A stretch of DNA of 64,000 bases from Scalesia atractyloides. Lineage: Eukaryota; Streptophyta; Magnoliopsida; Asterales; Asteraceae. The DNA lies in assembly GCA_947069175.1 (NCBI GenBank), contig CAMTDV010000030.1, positions 99,658,411 to 99,722,410 on the forward strand. Direction: 5' to 3'. This document shows positions 8,751-20,960 of this stretch, piece by piece. Numbering within the stretch: position 1 is the first letter of the stretch; each line of letters opens with the position of its first letter. Both the position numbers and the translations under genes were made by a program. The notes beneath the pieces are model-generated. The model was not told the origin of the DNA, did no database searches, and was given only the letters and a program-made list of their open reading frames with translations.

Positions 8751-9882
8751 TCTCCTTCACCAAAAATCAAGATTTAACTCCAACCGCTTCGTTTTTATGT
8801 TTTTCTTTATGTTATCTCAATTTTCACGTATCTCAATTATAAATTGGAAATTTATCCAAGGATCTTAATGCGAATTACTATTTCAGTTTTGTTTTATACT
8901 CGTTGATTTAACATTCACATTATCATACATCTCAACGTATTTAAAGAAGTTGGGCTGTGTCTCACTTCTACATAGACTAACCTCTCCATCATAACAAACG
9001 AGAGAGGAACTGTCATCATTCAAACATGTATACCATCAGAATTAAGACTCAAGCTTTGGTTGATTGTGTTTGTTTATGTTTTAGAGTCACATAGAACTAA
9101 TCATAACTTACGGATAAAGCCAACGAAAATTTGACAAGAATATGGTGGATACGCCGCTGGTACTTCCTATATATAAGTATTCTTGCCAAAGGATCAGAGG
9201 CATTATCTGGCGGTTATGAGAAGTTCCATGTAGGATTTAGTATTATCTTGGTTGAAGTTTGTGTTATACTCACTGATTTAGCATTCATATCATCTCATCA
9301 TTTAAAGAAATTGGATTGTGTTCTATTTCTACATAGACTAACCTCTCCATCATAACAAACGAGAGAGGTACTGTCACCATTCAAACATGTATACTATCAG
9401 AATTAGGACTCAGACTTTGGTTGTTGTGTTTATTTATGTTCTAGAGTCACATCATAGAACCAATCATAATTTACTGATAAAACCAATGAAAATTTGACAA
9501 GAATATGGTGGATACGCCGCTGGTACTTCCTATATATAAGTATTCTTGTCAAAGGATCAGAGGCATTGTCAGACGGTTATGAGAAGTTCCATGTAGGTTT
9601 TAGTATTAGAAGTTTTGTTTTAGGATATAACCTTATCTTTCCAAACATATCAAAACTCTTGCGCATGAAATCATACTTAGTGAATCAACTCTGTTTCTAA
9701 ATATTCTTTACCGTAGGCAACAAAAAGCGATTCCTGTAGCAGGGTACTCAACCCTTACAAGGAATGTTACCGCCTCAAGCAAAATTTAAACTCTTACTCC
9801 CTTCTAAGTATGTAACTGTCAAATTAAAACACCATCCTTTTGAGTCAAACATGCCACTACTTAAATTTCGGGACGAAATTTC
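8751..9882 (+). other. Pol-less internal region with a ~350-bp tandem duplication
   Basis: Where protease to integrase would be expected, there is only AT-rich sequence. Two diverged direct copies, about 8908-9260 and 9261-9605, share ACATAGACTAACCTCTCC and GGTGGATACGCCGCTGG. Each contains CCTATATATAAGTA, which looks like a TATA box. No pol motif is visible on either strand. Near the end, TTTCGGGACGAAATTTC matches the sequence next to the 3' LTR of Tekay-type elements, where it overlaps the pol 3' end. Confidence 0.65.
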
Positions 9883-9898
9883 TAAAAGTAGGGGATAC
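9883..9898 (+). other. Polypurine tract
   Basis: AAAGTAGGGGATA lies directly before the 3' LTR. The Tekay element has the same core (AAAGTAGGGGAGA), on the minus strand near 48640-48655. Confidence 0.75.
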
Positions 9899-12418
9899 TG
9901 TAACATCCGTAAAAAACCGGGTTAACCAAACCCGCTTCGTTTATTAACCGAATAACCAGTTAAAATTTCGTTGCGTATTTAATGCTCAAATTAATTTTTA
10001 ACGATACATAATTAATAAGTATATTAGAATATAAAATTTATATTAGAACCCGGGTCAGCCGAGTCAGCCAAAGCCTTAACTCTCATTCACCAAACCACTC
10101 CGCCACTTGTGTTCTTTAGTAATGTATCAAAACAATTAATTCAAATATCAAAATCTCGATTTCAAATCAGGCAACTGACGCGCCCAATTCGCAGTCGTCA
10201 GAAATCCCGACGATTTCGCCCTACACTGTCGGTTTCTTGTGACTTAACGCATATAATAACTATTACATCGGTTATAACCGATGTCCAGTCCGCGACATCA
10301 GTCATAACCGCCGGAAAAATTATTGACCGACGAATCAAGACGGTAATCAGACCCAATTCATCGATGCTCTTCCCTATAAATACACCCACAAGTCTCTAGT
10401 AGTCTTTTCGCTCAAAATCGCACCTTTTCTCGAAGAAATTTCACTCGCCGGAAATAACCTGCCATCACCGGACTTTCGCCGGAAAACCGAGACTCACCTC
10501 AAGACGGTAAATACCTCGACTCTTTCGGTTTCAATCCGTTGTTAGAATGTTACTAACTTCAATCAAACCATCAGAATCAATCCCAGACGACGTAGCCGGA
10601 ATATTCAGCTCTCGCCGGAAAACCCCCTGAAATTTCTGATCTCACACTGTGAATCGGTATAACCCTTCAAACTTCTGTTAATCCTTGTTTAAGTACCTCA
10701 ATTTCATAACTAATCGAACAGAACTGTTAATTGATTCTAATAGCCGAAGTTCACAAACAGAGCAGACGAATCTTTGCCGGAGTTCTGTGAAAGACACTGA
10801 TCGGTACCTCCTATCCCCAGACTCTCTCCGTTCATTACCTTTCAACTACTTATAATGTTTGTTAATCGAATTAGACATGAATCAGTCGAATTATCGTTGT
10901 CTGTGTTCTTGAGCGAAGAAGACGAAGTCCGGTTATGTTATAAGATTAATTAAAATCAGTTTTATGAACGGGTTAGACACACAGTCCAGCGGTGGACTGT
11001 GTGCAAACAATTACATACACGACGCGAGTTCGATTCCTATCACAACCTTAACCTCTGTAATAAAAATGTTTTTTTTAGAAACCGAACCGGGTTAACTCAG
11101 TAAGATGTTAAGTATGATAAAAACAGAATTTACCAAGTTAGACACACAGTCCAGCGATGGACTGTGTGCCAAACTAAACCACAGGTCCCGGTTCGAGACC
11201 TGTGGAGAGCACCGAGTCGATACATTAAATCCTTTTTTAAAATAAGTGATTTTCGGATTAATTTAATTAGTATATAAATATAATTAAAAACAGAAATATT
11301 TCGGGTTAGACACGTAGCTCAGTTGGTAGAGCTGCGTGCACGCGTACGGGAGGTCACGGGTTCGAGTCTCACCCAGCTCACACATATACGACGAACCGGT
11401 CAACAAGTCAACGGTCAACGGTCAACAAGTCAACGGTCAGTGGTCAAAAATCAACATTTTTTTATTATTTTTATTTATTTATTTAAATTAAAAATCAATT
11501 AAAAATACTTAAAAACAACATTTTTAAAGTTAGAAAATAGCCTTAAACTCACAAAAACATATCCAAAAATCCTACAAAAATTGATTTAATAAAATCCGCT
11601 TATTTACCAAACCGTTATGTTATTATTTAGGTTAGTTTTCTCTCGTGGTTAAATCCAACTGCGTGCACACTTATCATCAATCCAAGAAACGCAACCACTG
11701 TGAGTGAATCTTACAACTCTCCTTTTTAATTACACGTTTTGGGGTGTATCATGTGTCACTTAAATTAATTCGTTTATTCAAACTCGTGCCATACCATATT
11801 ATGATTTAAACTTAGAATGTAAATATTGTTTGTAGTTATGTATGCAAATTATTTGTTAGGTCCACCAGTTCCTCGTGGGAGACGAGTTGAACAACGCGTG
11901 CCTTAAAACTCATTCATTAGGCCCATCAGTTCGTAGAACAACGCGTGCCTCAAAACTCATTCATTAGGCCCATCAGTTCCTCGTGGGAGACGAGTTGAGC
12001 AACGCGTGCCTCAAAACAATCTATTATTGTATGTGTGTGCATTATTTAATATTAAGTGTTTTGTGAATAGGTTTACATCTATATTTACTCATATGTGGTT
12101 ATGCACTTTATTTATTAATCAATTCAATAAACTTGTTCAAATGTTTTTCATAGGATTCACTCGCCAACTTTTTGTTGATCCAAAAACCATTTTTACACAT
12201 GATACAGGTGAACAGGATGAAGCAATGAAAACATAGGAAATGCCTTAGAAGAAAATAATGAAGTCTACAAAGATGTGCAGAACATGTTGTAATTATGATT
12301 GTATGACTTCCTTTAAATTGTAATAATAAATATGAAACGTTATAATAAATGTCATGAGCTTTGATGAAAACCCAATCATGCCCCGATCACCTTTTCCGCT
12401 GCGGGTCGGGGTGTGACA
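9899..12418 (+). repeat. 3' LTR of gag-only Gypsy element (2520 bp)
   Basis: Complete LTR, TGTAACATCC to GGGGTGTGACA. A TATA box (CCTATAAATACACC) lies near 10374. It holds an antisense tRNA-like module (10046-10110), three sense modules (10970-11046, 11136-11212, 11303-11380) and the minisatellite (11858-12016). Confidence 0.85.
10970..11380 (+). repeat. Three tandem tRNA-like modules in 3' LTR
   Basis: Starts at about 10970, 11136 and 11303 give a period of 166-167 bp. Units share GTTAGACAC at the head and an AATTAAAA-CAG spacer. Module 3 keeps TAGCTCAGTTGGTAGAGC and GGGTTCGAGTC. Module 2 here has one change in the D-arm hairpin (GCGATGG) and a 1-bp loss before the B box. Confidence 0.6.
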
Positions 12419-13709
12419 CAACACTCGCTCAATCTAGCCTATTCGACAAGTGACGAACACCAAGTGCATCAATAGTTTCCCCCTTGTTCGTTACTGTCGA
12501 AGCTTGATCTTGATCTTCAAAACTCTTAGCTGTGTTTGAATATTCTGCAACTTCAATCAAAGTGTCTATCGATGTCGTAGAACGCGTCAACAAATTCCCC
12601 CTTAATTGATGATCCGGGTTTGCATTATCAACTTTCAATTCCGCTGAAATCTCCAGTTCAGATCTTTGATTGCAAGGTTTCCGACCTCCTCTGATTTGCT
12701 TGACCGACAAATTTTCTCGAATAACCACCAACTTGAAGCTAATCAATGCAGCAGCTTCTCCATTTCGACGATAACCGCATCCGAGTTCAGTTTTTGAATA
12801 AGCGTTGAGCATCGAGAGTTTATTCCGCACACTCCTTAAGTATCAAAAACTCAACCGACAATTGATAGAAACTTCGAATCACCACATCGGAAAACTTCAA
12901 ATCAATGAATACACTTGAAAATCTGAAATCCTGATTTCCGTAATCGCAGTTAAGCACCCATAAGAAAGATTTGATCAGCAAATCGGTAATCTGCTCAATC
13001 AGCAAATCTTCATCGGAAACAGATAATCTGGTAATGCATCGAATCTGAAAAACATACGTCCGTGACCAAAATCACATTCTTCCTCTTCAGTCATAATTCC
13101 AGATATATAGCTATTTCCGGTAGACCAGCGCCACTTAATCACCAAACATCATCATCCAACGGCGGTTAGTCCAAAGAGAAGAATGATTCATCTGCTCGAA
13201 GACTAAAAATAATGGCCACCAAAGGCTATAATCAGTTATATTTTGAATAACTTCAGATCTCCTTGGTAATTTTGAAACCATCCGTCTGCGGAGCTAGTCA
13301 TTAATTCCTAAGATCATAACCGAACGTTTTGAACATCCTCGGTTCCTCACTGGTACTAACGACTGCTAATCCAGCTAACTGTTCCTTCACCAGAGATCAG
13401 GACTCTAACCCTTAAGCACCACTCTGTGTAAGATTTGAAAAATCTGAACTTCCTATGATCACCCGATGAATCTCGATCCTCTGCATTTCCCGATAATCTG
13501 CAATCGGTAACCACCCGGATACTGTTGCAGCACGAATTTCAAAAATGTTGGAATCTTCATATATCGTAAAATTTTTATTCCCCCTCATTTTTTCAAATTC
13601 TGACTATACTGAAATTTTCACTAAAATTCCCTCTCAAATCTGGAATTTTCAGTATTTATCAAATGCGGATTTAACGTTTAGGGTCATTACTAGTGACGAC
13701 ACCAAATGA
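12419..13709 (-). repeat. Rest of Copia-type composite remnant, copy A
   Basis: Homologous to 33158-34442. On the minus strand it has a purine tract AACAAGGGGGAAAC followed by a TGATGCACTTGG LTR-like start. This suggests a second Copia 3' end in inverted orientation against the plus-strand gag. An open stretch at 12429-12830 (minus) has no recognised domain. Homology to copy B stops at about 13709. Confidence 0.5.
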
Positions 13710-14186
13710 TGGGAGACAATAACCATCTTTGGCAAATTCTATTTTAATTCAGCATTGCTTCCAATTTGGAGCAAAAATTCCATCCCGAAATTTTAATGCA
13801 ATTTCCAGAAAATTAAACCATAACAAACTCAAGCAAGCAGCGTGTACTCTTGGACTCTCCGAACTTATTTTATGTATATCATGATACACTTTGGTCAACA
13901 AGTCAATTGAGTTACACTAAAATAATCAACATATGATTCATTTTATTTTTTAATTTTGGGTTTGTAGTACAATAAGGCAATAATGAGATATCCTGTTCAG
14001 TATTCCGATTGTTCAAATGATGCTTTATCTTACATATATATATCTGTATCACTTACAATTTCCATATAATCTTGTATGAGTTGAATCAAATCCAATCATA
14101 TTCATACATACTTAATTACCAACCCACAGTTCTCTTTTCCTGCAGATTGACATCATATTATCATAACTTAACCCTACAAAATCAGA
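13710..14186. other. Intergenic DNA and probable 3' UTR of SCPL A
   Basis: AT-rich sequence between the retroelement and the stop codon of SCPL A. The 3' UTR and polyadenylation site of gene A should lie here on the minus strand. No further feature is seen. Confidence 0.5.
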
Positions 14187-17100
14187 TCATGACCTTGGCA
14201 AGTTTTTTCCAGCCAAGAACGATTCGAATAGAAGATATCCCCTTTCAGGCTGAAACAACGGGACTTCATGACCCGCTCCCCTAACCGTTGCGAACGTTAG
14301 CCCATCATACTCTTCAGTCCATCCCCCTACCTGTTAAGTTATCATTAAATAATATTAACACCAACAATACACATGTATGATATTTACAGCTATACATTGT
14401 GGCTCAAGTTAGCTAGTACCTGTCCATTAATGTACCATGGGTACCACCACGTCTTAACTGTTAGATTGAGATGGCTCAACGATAATCGCGTTGCAGTAAC
14501 TGGTACAACCGAATCTGTATCACCACTATGTTTCAATATAAATACAACATGTAGTTAGTTAGGTGGTGTCAATTAATCAGCCATATATATACAAAAAAAA
14601 TGTTATTTTACCTAAACACCCATATTCTATAACCAGCTGCGATTAGTTTCTTGTATGTTGGTAGCATTGAAAACTGAGAATCCTTCCAGTTTTCCAAAAG
14701 GTCATCACTGCAAATAAGAGTATTATTTATGTATAATTGTTGGTGGTTCAGAAAAATAATAAGTGTTTATAGCTAGTTTTTAAAAGTAATTTGGTTTCCA
14801 GGTAATCGTTTAACATATAATATATGAAATTTTCTTTATTATCTTGTTATATTTAACTTATGATAAAAAAGCTAAAGTGAAAGTGTAGAATACAGTATTC
14901 CTTAACGTGCGATGCGTACGATAGAAAATTATAACGTGTGTAATTAATTTGTTTTTATAACACGTGTGATTAGGGTTTACCCCATGCGTGATTTCTTATT
15001 TTGTTCATGCGTGATTATGTGTTTTTGTTCATACGTGGTTAGGGTTTGATTTTTATAACATGCGTGATTTAATATTGTAGGCATCGCATGTTAAAGAATA
15101 TTGTACGTTAACCTTCCGAAGTCTATATACACAGTTTTGTTAAAAAATCGAGATTCCGATAAAAATTATATTAAAAAGCGTTTTTTTTTTCAAATAAAGT
15201 ATTCTTTGTCTTGTAAATATACAGAATACTTTGTTTTGAAAGAATTCATTTTTAGTATAGTTTATATTATAGAATGTCTAACAAAAAAAAAAGAAAAAAA
15301 AATAAACAGGTTTGTAAATTTAGTTTTCTATAAAAGTTGAATATTACAAGTAAATATATGTTAAATGAATTATTATAAAATAAAATGAAAAAGAAAATTA
15401 ATATTAATTAAGTTTTCAAGAAATTAATTCATCACTGCAAAGAAAAACAAAATCATTCACACCCATGCATGCATGCAACATCACATTTTATCTTTACCTG
15501 CCAGCAGTCCACTTATATGGAATCCCTGTGTAATTTGCATGCATTGCGTGTTGTACCTCAGGCCGGTTATAATACTTCTCGGCTCGCCTCTCAACGTATG
15601 GATCATACCCTGATACGCGTCTACGCACTAGCGTGTTCTTGAGCCTGCTTAATGTAACATTACCTGATGATTTGTTACAAGATGGTGTATAAATACTATA
15701 CTGATCAATCTCTCCGAACTCATGATTCCACGCATAGTTTATCGCATTATCGCATTTTTCGTTGTATTTTGGTGATGTGAAATTGCAAGAATTCTTAATT
15801 GTTTTGTAGGTTGTGTCTGATATGATTGAATGAGTCCACCAATGTTCTACTGTGCCAATGTTATCATATTTGTTATCTGTCACAGCATTCCCTACCTGCA
15901 TCAAGAAGTTGTACATTTGTTGGTTTAATGTTACTTGGTTTTGTGTGTTTGTACAACCGGATGATGCATTATTTTGCATGTTAACAAGAATGTGACTTAC
16001 CATGAACCCTTTGAGATTGACGATTGGATCATGGTGATTCTTGTTGTTGTTATGGATTTTCTGGGATAGTTGAGGAACATAATGACCTCTAAAATATAAA
16101 AGAGAGAAAAATAGATTAAAGAAACAGGAGTAAAAAAAAAGAAATAAATTATTTTAGACTTTTGGTGACCCAATTTTGGCTTTGGGGTAAAGCCTATTTT
16201 TGGGGAAGTGGTAACTTGATTGGGAGTTTAAATGTTTTATTTTTGTAATAAACATTGGTGTAATGAGTATATTTAATGAGTGTGAGTTTCTCATGTGGAT
16301 GTATTCAACTTAGTTTTAATTTATAGGTCCAAATATATCTTGGGTTAAATAAAATATTAGCAATTTTTATTATTTATAAAGAGTAATACGCGACGATTAA
16401 TATGTTATTTATACAATATTATAATGTTTTTAAAATACAAGATATTAAAAACATAAAACATATAAGGCGAGTTTTAATGTTGGTTCGGTAAATTCTATTA
16501 TTTATACACGTGTAACAATAACCGATCACTTATTGTTATAATAAGCTTACCTGCATAACTCTCTCCAGATATGTAGAACTCTCTATACTTGTATTGTGGA
16601 AATCTTGACATCCATCTTTTGAGGAATTTTAGCGCATCACTAGCTGCATCATGAAACATAAATATGAGAGATGATTCACACACCATTGTACTTAGTTCTT
16701 TTTTTTATATATTTCTATAATGTGCGTGTTTAATATACGCGACTACATACTTGTACTCAATAAAATAATACAAATAACAAAGGTACGGTCATCTTCTATC
16801 AATCGAAAACATCCTTAAAAAAACAAGTTTGTATCGACAGAAAATTACCCGTCCTCTTGTCCCCCGAGTCTTTGAGGTTGGAGCTTGTATTGGTGTACGA
16901 GAAACCAACACCAGTCGGAGACTCAAGAAATAGAATATTTGCCACTGTGAAATCATCATATATACTAGGATTAAAATTAAAAGTTAATTAACCCTTGTTC
17001 CAAGAATATTGATTGAGAGAGAGGGAAGATGCATTCTTGTTAATTCTAAGTGGTCCAATTTCTTCTGATGCTCCATAGGCTATTGATGAGCAACCCGGTC

Positions 17101-19395
17101 CTGCAGTTATGTATCAAGCATATGAATTAAATATGTTCATATTACTTATTTTTAAAATATAATAATAAAACCATTTTTTGGTAGATGAAGTTACACGATT
17201 ACAAGACTATTGATACTATGAAAATGAGAAACATATTAACGCGAGCACAATCAATTCTACATACATAACTCACCGGGTCCGGATCACGTGAACCAGTTTT
17301 TAGAGTTACACCATAAGCCACCTATTACAATTTAATACAATTTAACACATTTTTTCTTTAACAGTCAATTATATATATATTTTTTTCAAACTTAAAAAAC
17401 AATTTAAGAAATAATCCCACATATATGGTGAAGGGGAGGGAATGTGATTTGAGTGTAAATTTGATATGAACCTGATACGAAATTTATAATTTTGGGTTTA
17501 GGTTTATAAAATTGCATGTTGAACATGAACCCATGAACGTGTTTAGCTAGAGGCATAATGGACGCTGGGGAGAAGGTCAAGAGGGTTTGCTAATCCCCGG
17601 TCAATATAATTTGTTGGATCTTTTGTGTAAAATTTGAGTTATTGTAAAGAAAAGAAAAAACAGGAGTTAATTGGACACTTTAGTTGTAAGCGGTAGAGAA
17701 GAGAACCTTATTATAATTTCTCGACTAAAAAGATTATGCGACACCACATTTAGCTAATTGGTCATGTTTTATATTGTAAGTTACACTAGTCAGTATTTTA
17801 TAAGATATTTAAAAATTATTGGCAAAATGAACATCAAGTTTTATAGTTAAAACTTAACAACATTTTATTTTGGATTTTTGTTATAAACTTTCCATCTTAA
17901 AATGTTAAAATTTAAAAATATCAAAGTCAGATAAAGTAAAAATTCGTATTAAGTGGATTTTGTTTGTGTCTACGTAGGAAAACTCATGTAAGCGTATTAT
18001 TTATTGATTCATGAGTCAATGATTTTTTGGTTCGTGTTATGTTCAAGTTTATATCGAGTTCGACTTTGTTAGAATGCCATGAACGGGTGATGGTGGTTGG
18101 TGGTTTTGTATTCGTTGGAGAAGTGTCATTTGTAAGACTATAGAATAAAGACTGAAGCAACATATCCTAAACCAAACTATTTATAATGAAGGAAACTTAA
18201 TATTTTATGATAAAAATCATCCACTGAAAATTATTTATAACGAAAATTTGTCAAAAATCTGATACTGGCTAATAGAACAAGGCGTCACGGTTTGGGTAAA
18301 AAATTTCCTTTATACTGACAATTCTTATTTCTTACTTCAAATTCTCATATTTATTTCATAGCTACCTACCCATCATTTAATTTTAATTAATTTGATTGAA
18401 TTCAAAACTTTAGGTTATTTATTCTGACCGGTCACTTTACTCCACATAATGACTTAGAAAATAAATATGATATGATATATACCCTATCTTTTCATCAACT
18501 TCCCCCCTAAAACACACAAAATTATTCAACATAAAAAGATTAGAAAAACTGTGAAACAGTATTCATGATTTTTGTCTATAAACAAAATAGTAAAATGCTA
18601 AAATAGTTTATGAGTTTAGGTCACTTTTATTATTTCAGTTAAAAAATGAAACTGTTATATCTGGGTTTCCGATGTTTCATTTTTTTTACTATTTTTATCT
18701 AATTTTTAAATTGGGTTAGAATTTTCTGTCAACTTCTCCTCTTTTTATTATTTTCTTCATTCAATTAAAATATATTATGGCATAAAATGATGATTATACC
18801 GTTCATTTAAATGAGAAAAACGATAAAAAGGGAGAAAAGTTAACAGAAAATTCAAACCCAGTTGGATGAAAATGGCAAAAGAAAATTCAAACCCAATTGG
18901 ATGAAAATGACAACAAAAATGAAACCTTAGGAATCAAGATACAAAAAGTTTCATTTTTGGATTGAAGTGATAAAAGTGGTCTAAACTCATAAACCATTTT
19001 GATATTTTAGTATTTTACCCTAAATTTGTTTATATAATAACATGGCAGAAACAGATATAGATATATAGAGACAAAGAGAGTTAGAAAGATGGAAGTACCA
19101 CTTTGACTTTTGAGTGTGATAATAGTTTATTCTGAAAATAAAGAAGACAAACTGTCTTTGTTTAATGCTATAAAGAAATGTGTCCATAAATTTTCACATG
19201 CGTAGGCCAACACAAAAGAAACTGCCTGGAGTAATTAAACATACATGCATTATGATTTCAGAAGTACTAACTTTGACAAGATAACACACCATGAAGAAGA
19301 TACACACACACAAACCCATTCATGATGTGTATATTTAGTCCCATGAGTAGTGTAATAGGGTTTGCATGCGTATGTGTATAAGTGTGTAAGCAAGT

Positions 19396-19426
<31 letters not shown>

Positions 19427-20478
19427 GGGACACTTGATCATACGGGACCAGCCTATGAGATATGCCACAACATCTCTACAGAGAATCTGAGTCAAATGAT
19501 CTAACCTAGTAAAATATTCATGTTGTTGATACTTGATAGATATACTGAGAGAAATTGTAAAAAAGAAATAAAGTTCTTATATTAATCATCGCATATTTCT
19601 ATCGGCAGAGGTAAGGCTGTCTACATCTTACCATTCTCAAACCCTACCTTAGCTTTGCTATTGGTGGAATTTAATGAATATGATGATAATGATGATGATA
19701 TTAATCATCGCATATGGATGTAATGTATATAAAAAAAATATGCATGTATCTTGTATTTTATATTTTTATGTGTTATAAAGTTTGCTTTCTTGGAGGGTCA
19801 TTGAGTTTAACCTACTATGTGGATGTTGTTGAGCCATTAGAATTGGGTGTATGAGGAGAGCATGCATTGAATATGGTGAAGTAAATACACATCATATATC
19901 ATATATAGTAAGGTAGATAAATGAGACAATAATTGTGGTTGGGATTAGGTTAATCATGAACGTAGCCATAAAAAAAACTAATTATTACCAAATCATTTAA
20001 TCTATTTTTTTTATTTTGTTTTATATTTAAAATAATTATTCAACAAAAATATAGTATTATTTAATACATACAATGTCTAATATCATGTGCATAATGATTG
20101 GTTAGATAGATATTTCCAGCTGAATATAACCTTGATTATTCACAAAATTTTCATTAAAAGACTTGGTTTAAAGATTAGAAAAAGAAACATCATAGGATGG
20201 AAGAGTGCATGTCATGGAATACTTAGTAAAATTTTACCTCCATTTAGCCAAAGTACATAAGGCTTGAGGAGTGGATTTGGAGATATAGCTTCAACTAACC
20301 AGTAGAAAAGGGCTCGACCTTGTTTCTTGTGGACGGTACTGTAGCCGGAAAACTGCAAAAACGCCACCTCCGGCTGCCCTGGCATCGCGGTGATTCGGTC
20401 ATTTTCTTGTTCTTGAGTTAGTGAAAGTGTGTTGGTGAATATAGAAGTGAAGACCAGACAAATAACAAGGATACTCAT
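14187..20478 (-). CDS. SCPL: Serine carboxypeptidase-like protein, gene A
   Basis: Nine exons on the minus strand, 455 codons: 20238-20478, 16993-17100, 16849-16944, 16551-16643, 16001-16086, 15498-15895, 14612-14707, 14420-14525, 14187-14330. All introns have GT/AG ends and phases agree. Start: signal peptide MSILVICLVFTSIFTNTLSL. It is a peptidase family S10 (carboxypeptidase II type) protein, expected to be secretory or vacuolar and to cleave C-terminal residues. Oxyanion segment LNGGPGCSS, nucleophile GESYAG, Asp in SGDTDSVVP and His in GAGHEVP are all present, as are several N-glycosylation sites. Oddities: the usual DPC is DPY and the usual TAC is TAG (Thr-Ala-Gly), so two conserved cysteines are lost. 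Intron 1 is 3.1 kb. The open stretch 15896-16003 is intron, spliced at GTAAGT after LKGFM. Closest remembered relatives are Arabidopsis SCPL25-27; substrate unknown. Confidence 0.9.
18588..19020. mobile_element. MITE with long inverted ends in SCPL A intron 1
   Basis: The left end GTAAAATGCTAAAATAG and the right end, read in reverse complement as GTAAAATACTAAAATATC, continue as inverted repeats for about 75 bp (GTTTATGAGTTTAG and AAAAGTG blocks). The ~280-bp middle is AT-rich with no coding. No convincing target duplication was found. Confidence 0.6.
19391..19429. repeat. (GT)n tract followed by 20 G
   Basis: GTGTGT repeats run into an unbroken run of G at 19410-19429, inside SCPL A intron 1. 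On the coding strand of the gene it is a C run. The length is likely unstable or prone to sequencing error. Confidence 0.9.
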
Positions 20479-20800
20479 ATCCTTTATCTTTCTTCTTATT
20501 CCACCAACCTCCCCCCGCTTTCTATAGTTTATATGCAGAAATTAAAGAGTCAAATATGCATCTCTCTCTCCACTCACACATATATAGATGTGTATATATA
20601 TACATACATATATATGTGTGTGAATGGATTATTTAATGTTGAATGACTTCTTATCCTAGAAAAGTATAAAATAGGATTTTTGTGTCACAGTTGAAAATTT
20701 TCTCATATCAAAATAATATATAACACATTTAAATTATTTTTTAGAAGACCAGGATCACCTATGGATTTGAAAATAGTGGGAGTGAAAAATAAAGTCAATG
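20479..20800 (-). promoter_or_regulatory. Promoter-proximal region of SCPL A
   Basis: Homologous to the region upstream of SCPL B: AAATTATTTTTTAGAAGACC here, AAATTATTTTTTGGAAGACC at 40890. On the minus strand a CATATAAAC box lies near 20530. The proximal CTATATAAAG of gene B is CTATAGAAAG here, so one TATA candidate is damaged in A. Confidence 0.5.
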
Positions 20801-20807
20801 CTTTAAA

Positions 20808-20960
20808 ATCCGTTTTTTATATCGTATTGGATTTGGTTTAGAAACGATTTAACCGGGTGTATCGGACGGTTTAACCAGAGTTACCGGGCGGTTTAACCGG
20901 TTATACCGGGTGGTTTAACTGGTACAACCGGCCAGTTTGAACCGCTTTTTAAAACAATGA
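20808..20960. repeat. Degenerate CGGTTTAACCGG-type repeat
   Basis: Short imperfect units GG(T/C)GGTTTAACCGG. A homologous stretch lies at 41967-42096 upstream of SCPL B, and a looser one at about 61300-61590. Probably a dispersed repeat. Confidence 0.5.

Larger units (their letters stand above)
1599..12418 (+). mobile_element. Gag-only Gypsy (TR-GAG-like) retrotransposon, nested in Copia copy A
   Basis: The components are a truncated 5' LTR (1599-3943), a primer site, a gag pseudogene split by a solo LTR, a pol-less spacer with a tandem duplication, a polypurine tract (9883-9898) and a complete 3' LTR (9899-12418, TGTAACATCC to GGGGTGTGACA). It splits the Copia remnant: after 12418 the sequence resumes with the same bases that follow the gag fragment in copy B. 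The first ~197 bp of the 5' LTR and about six flanking bases are missing, so no target duplication can be scored. Gag and LTR ends fit the Tekay/Del chromovirus side of Gypsy. Absence of protease, RT, RNase H and integrase makes it non-autonomous. Confidence 0.75.

Noticed and set aside
12429..12830. A 133-residue host protein on the minus strand
   Set aside because: The same frame recurs in copy B at 33247-33567 with a frameshift, within retroelement DNA, and has no recognised domain.
15896..16003. N-terminal part of the open frame at 15494-16003 as coding
   Set aside because: It is intron read-through: GTAAGT after LKGFM and an AG before VGNAV give the family-typical protein when spliced.
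19250..19495. Proline-rich minus-strand protein in SCPL A intron 1
   Set aside because: The proline run is only the translation of the poly-G tract.
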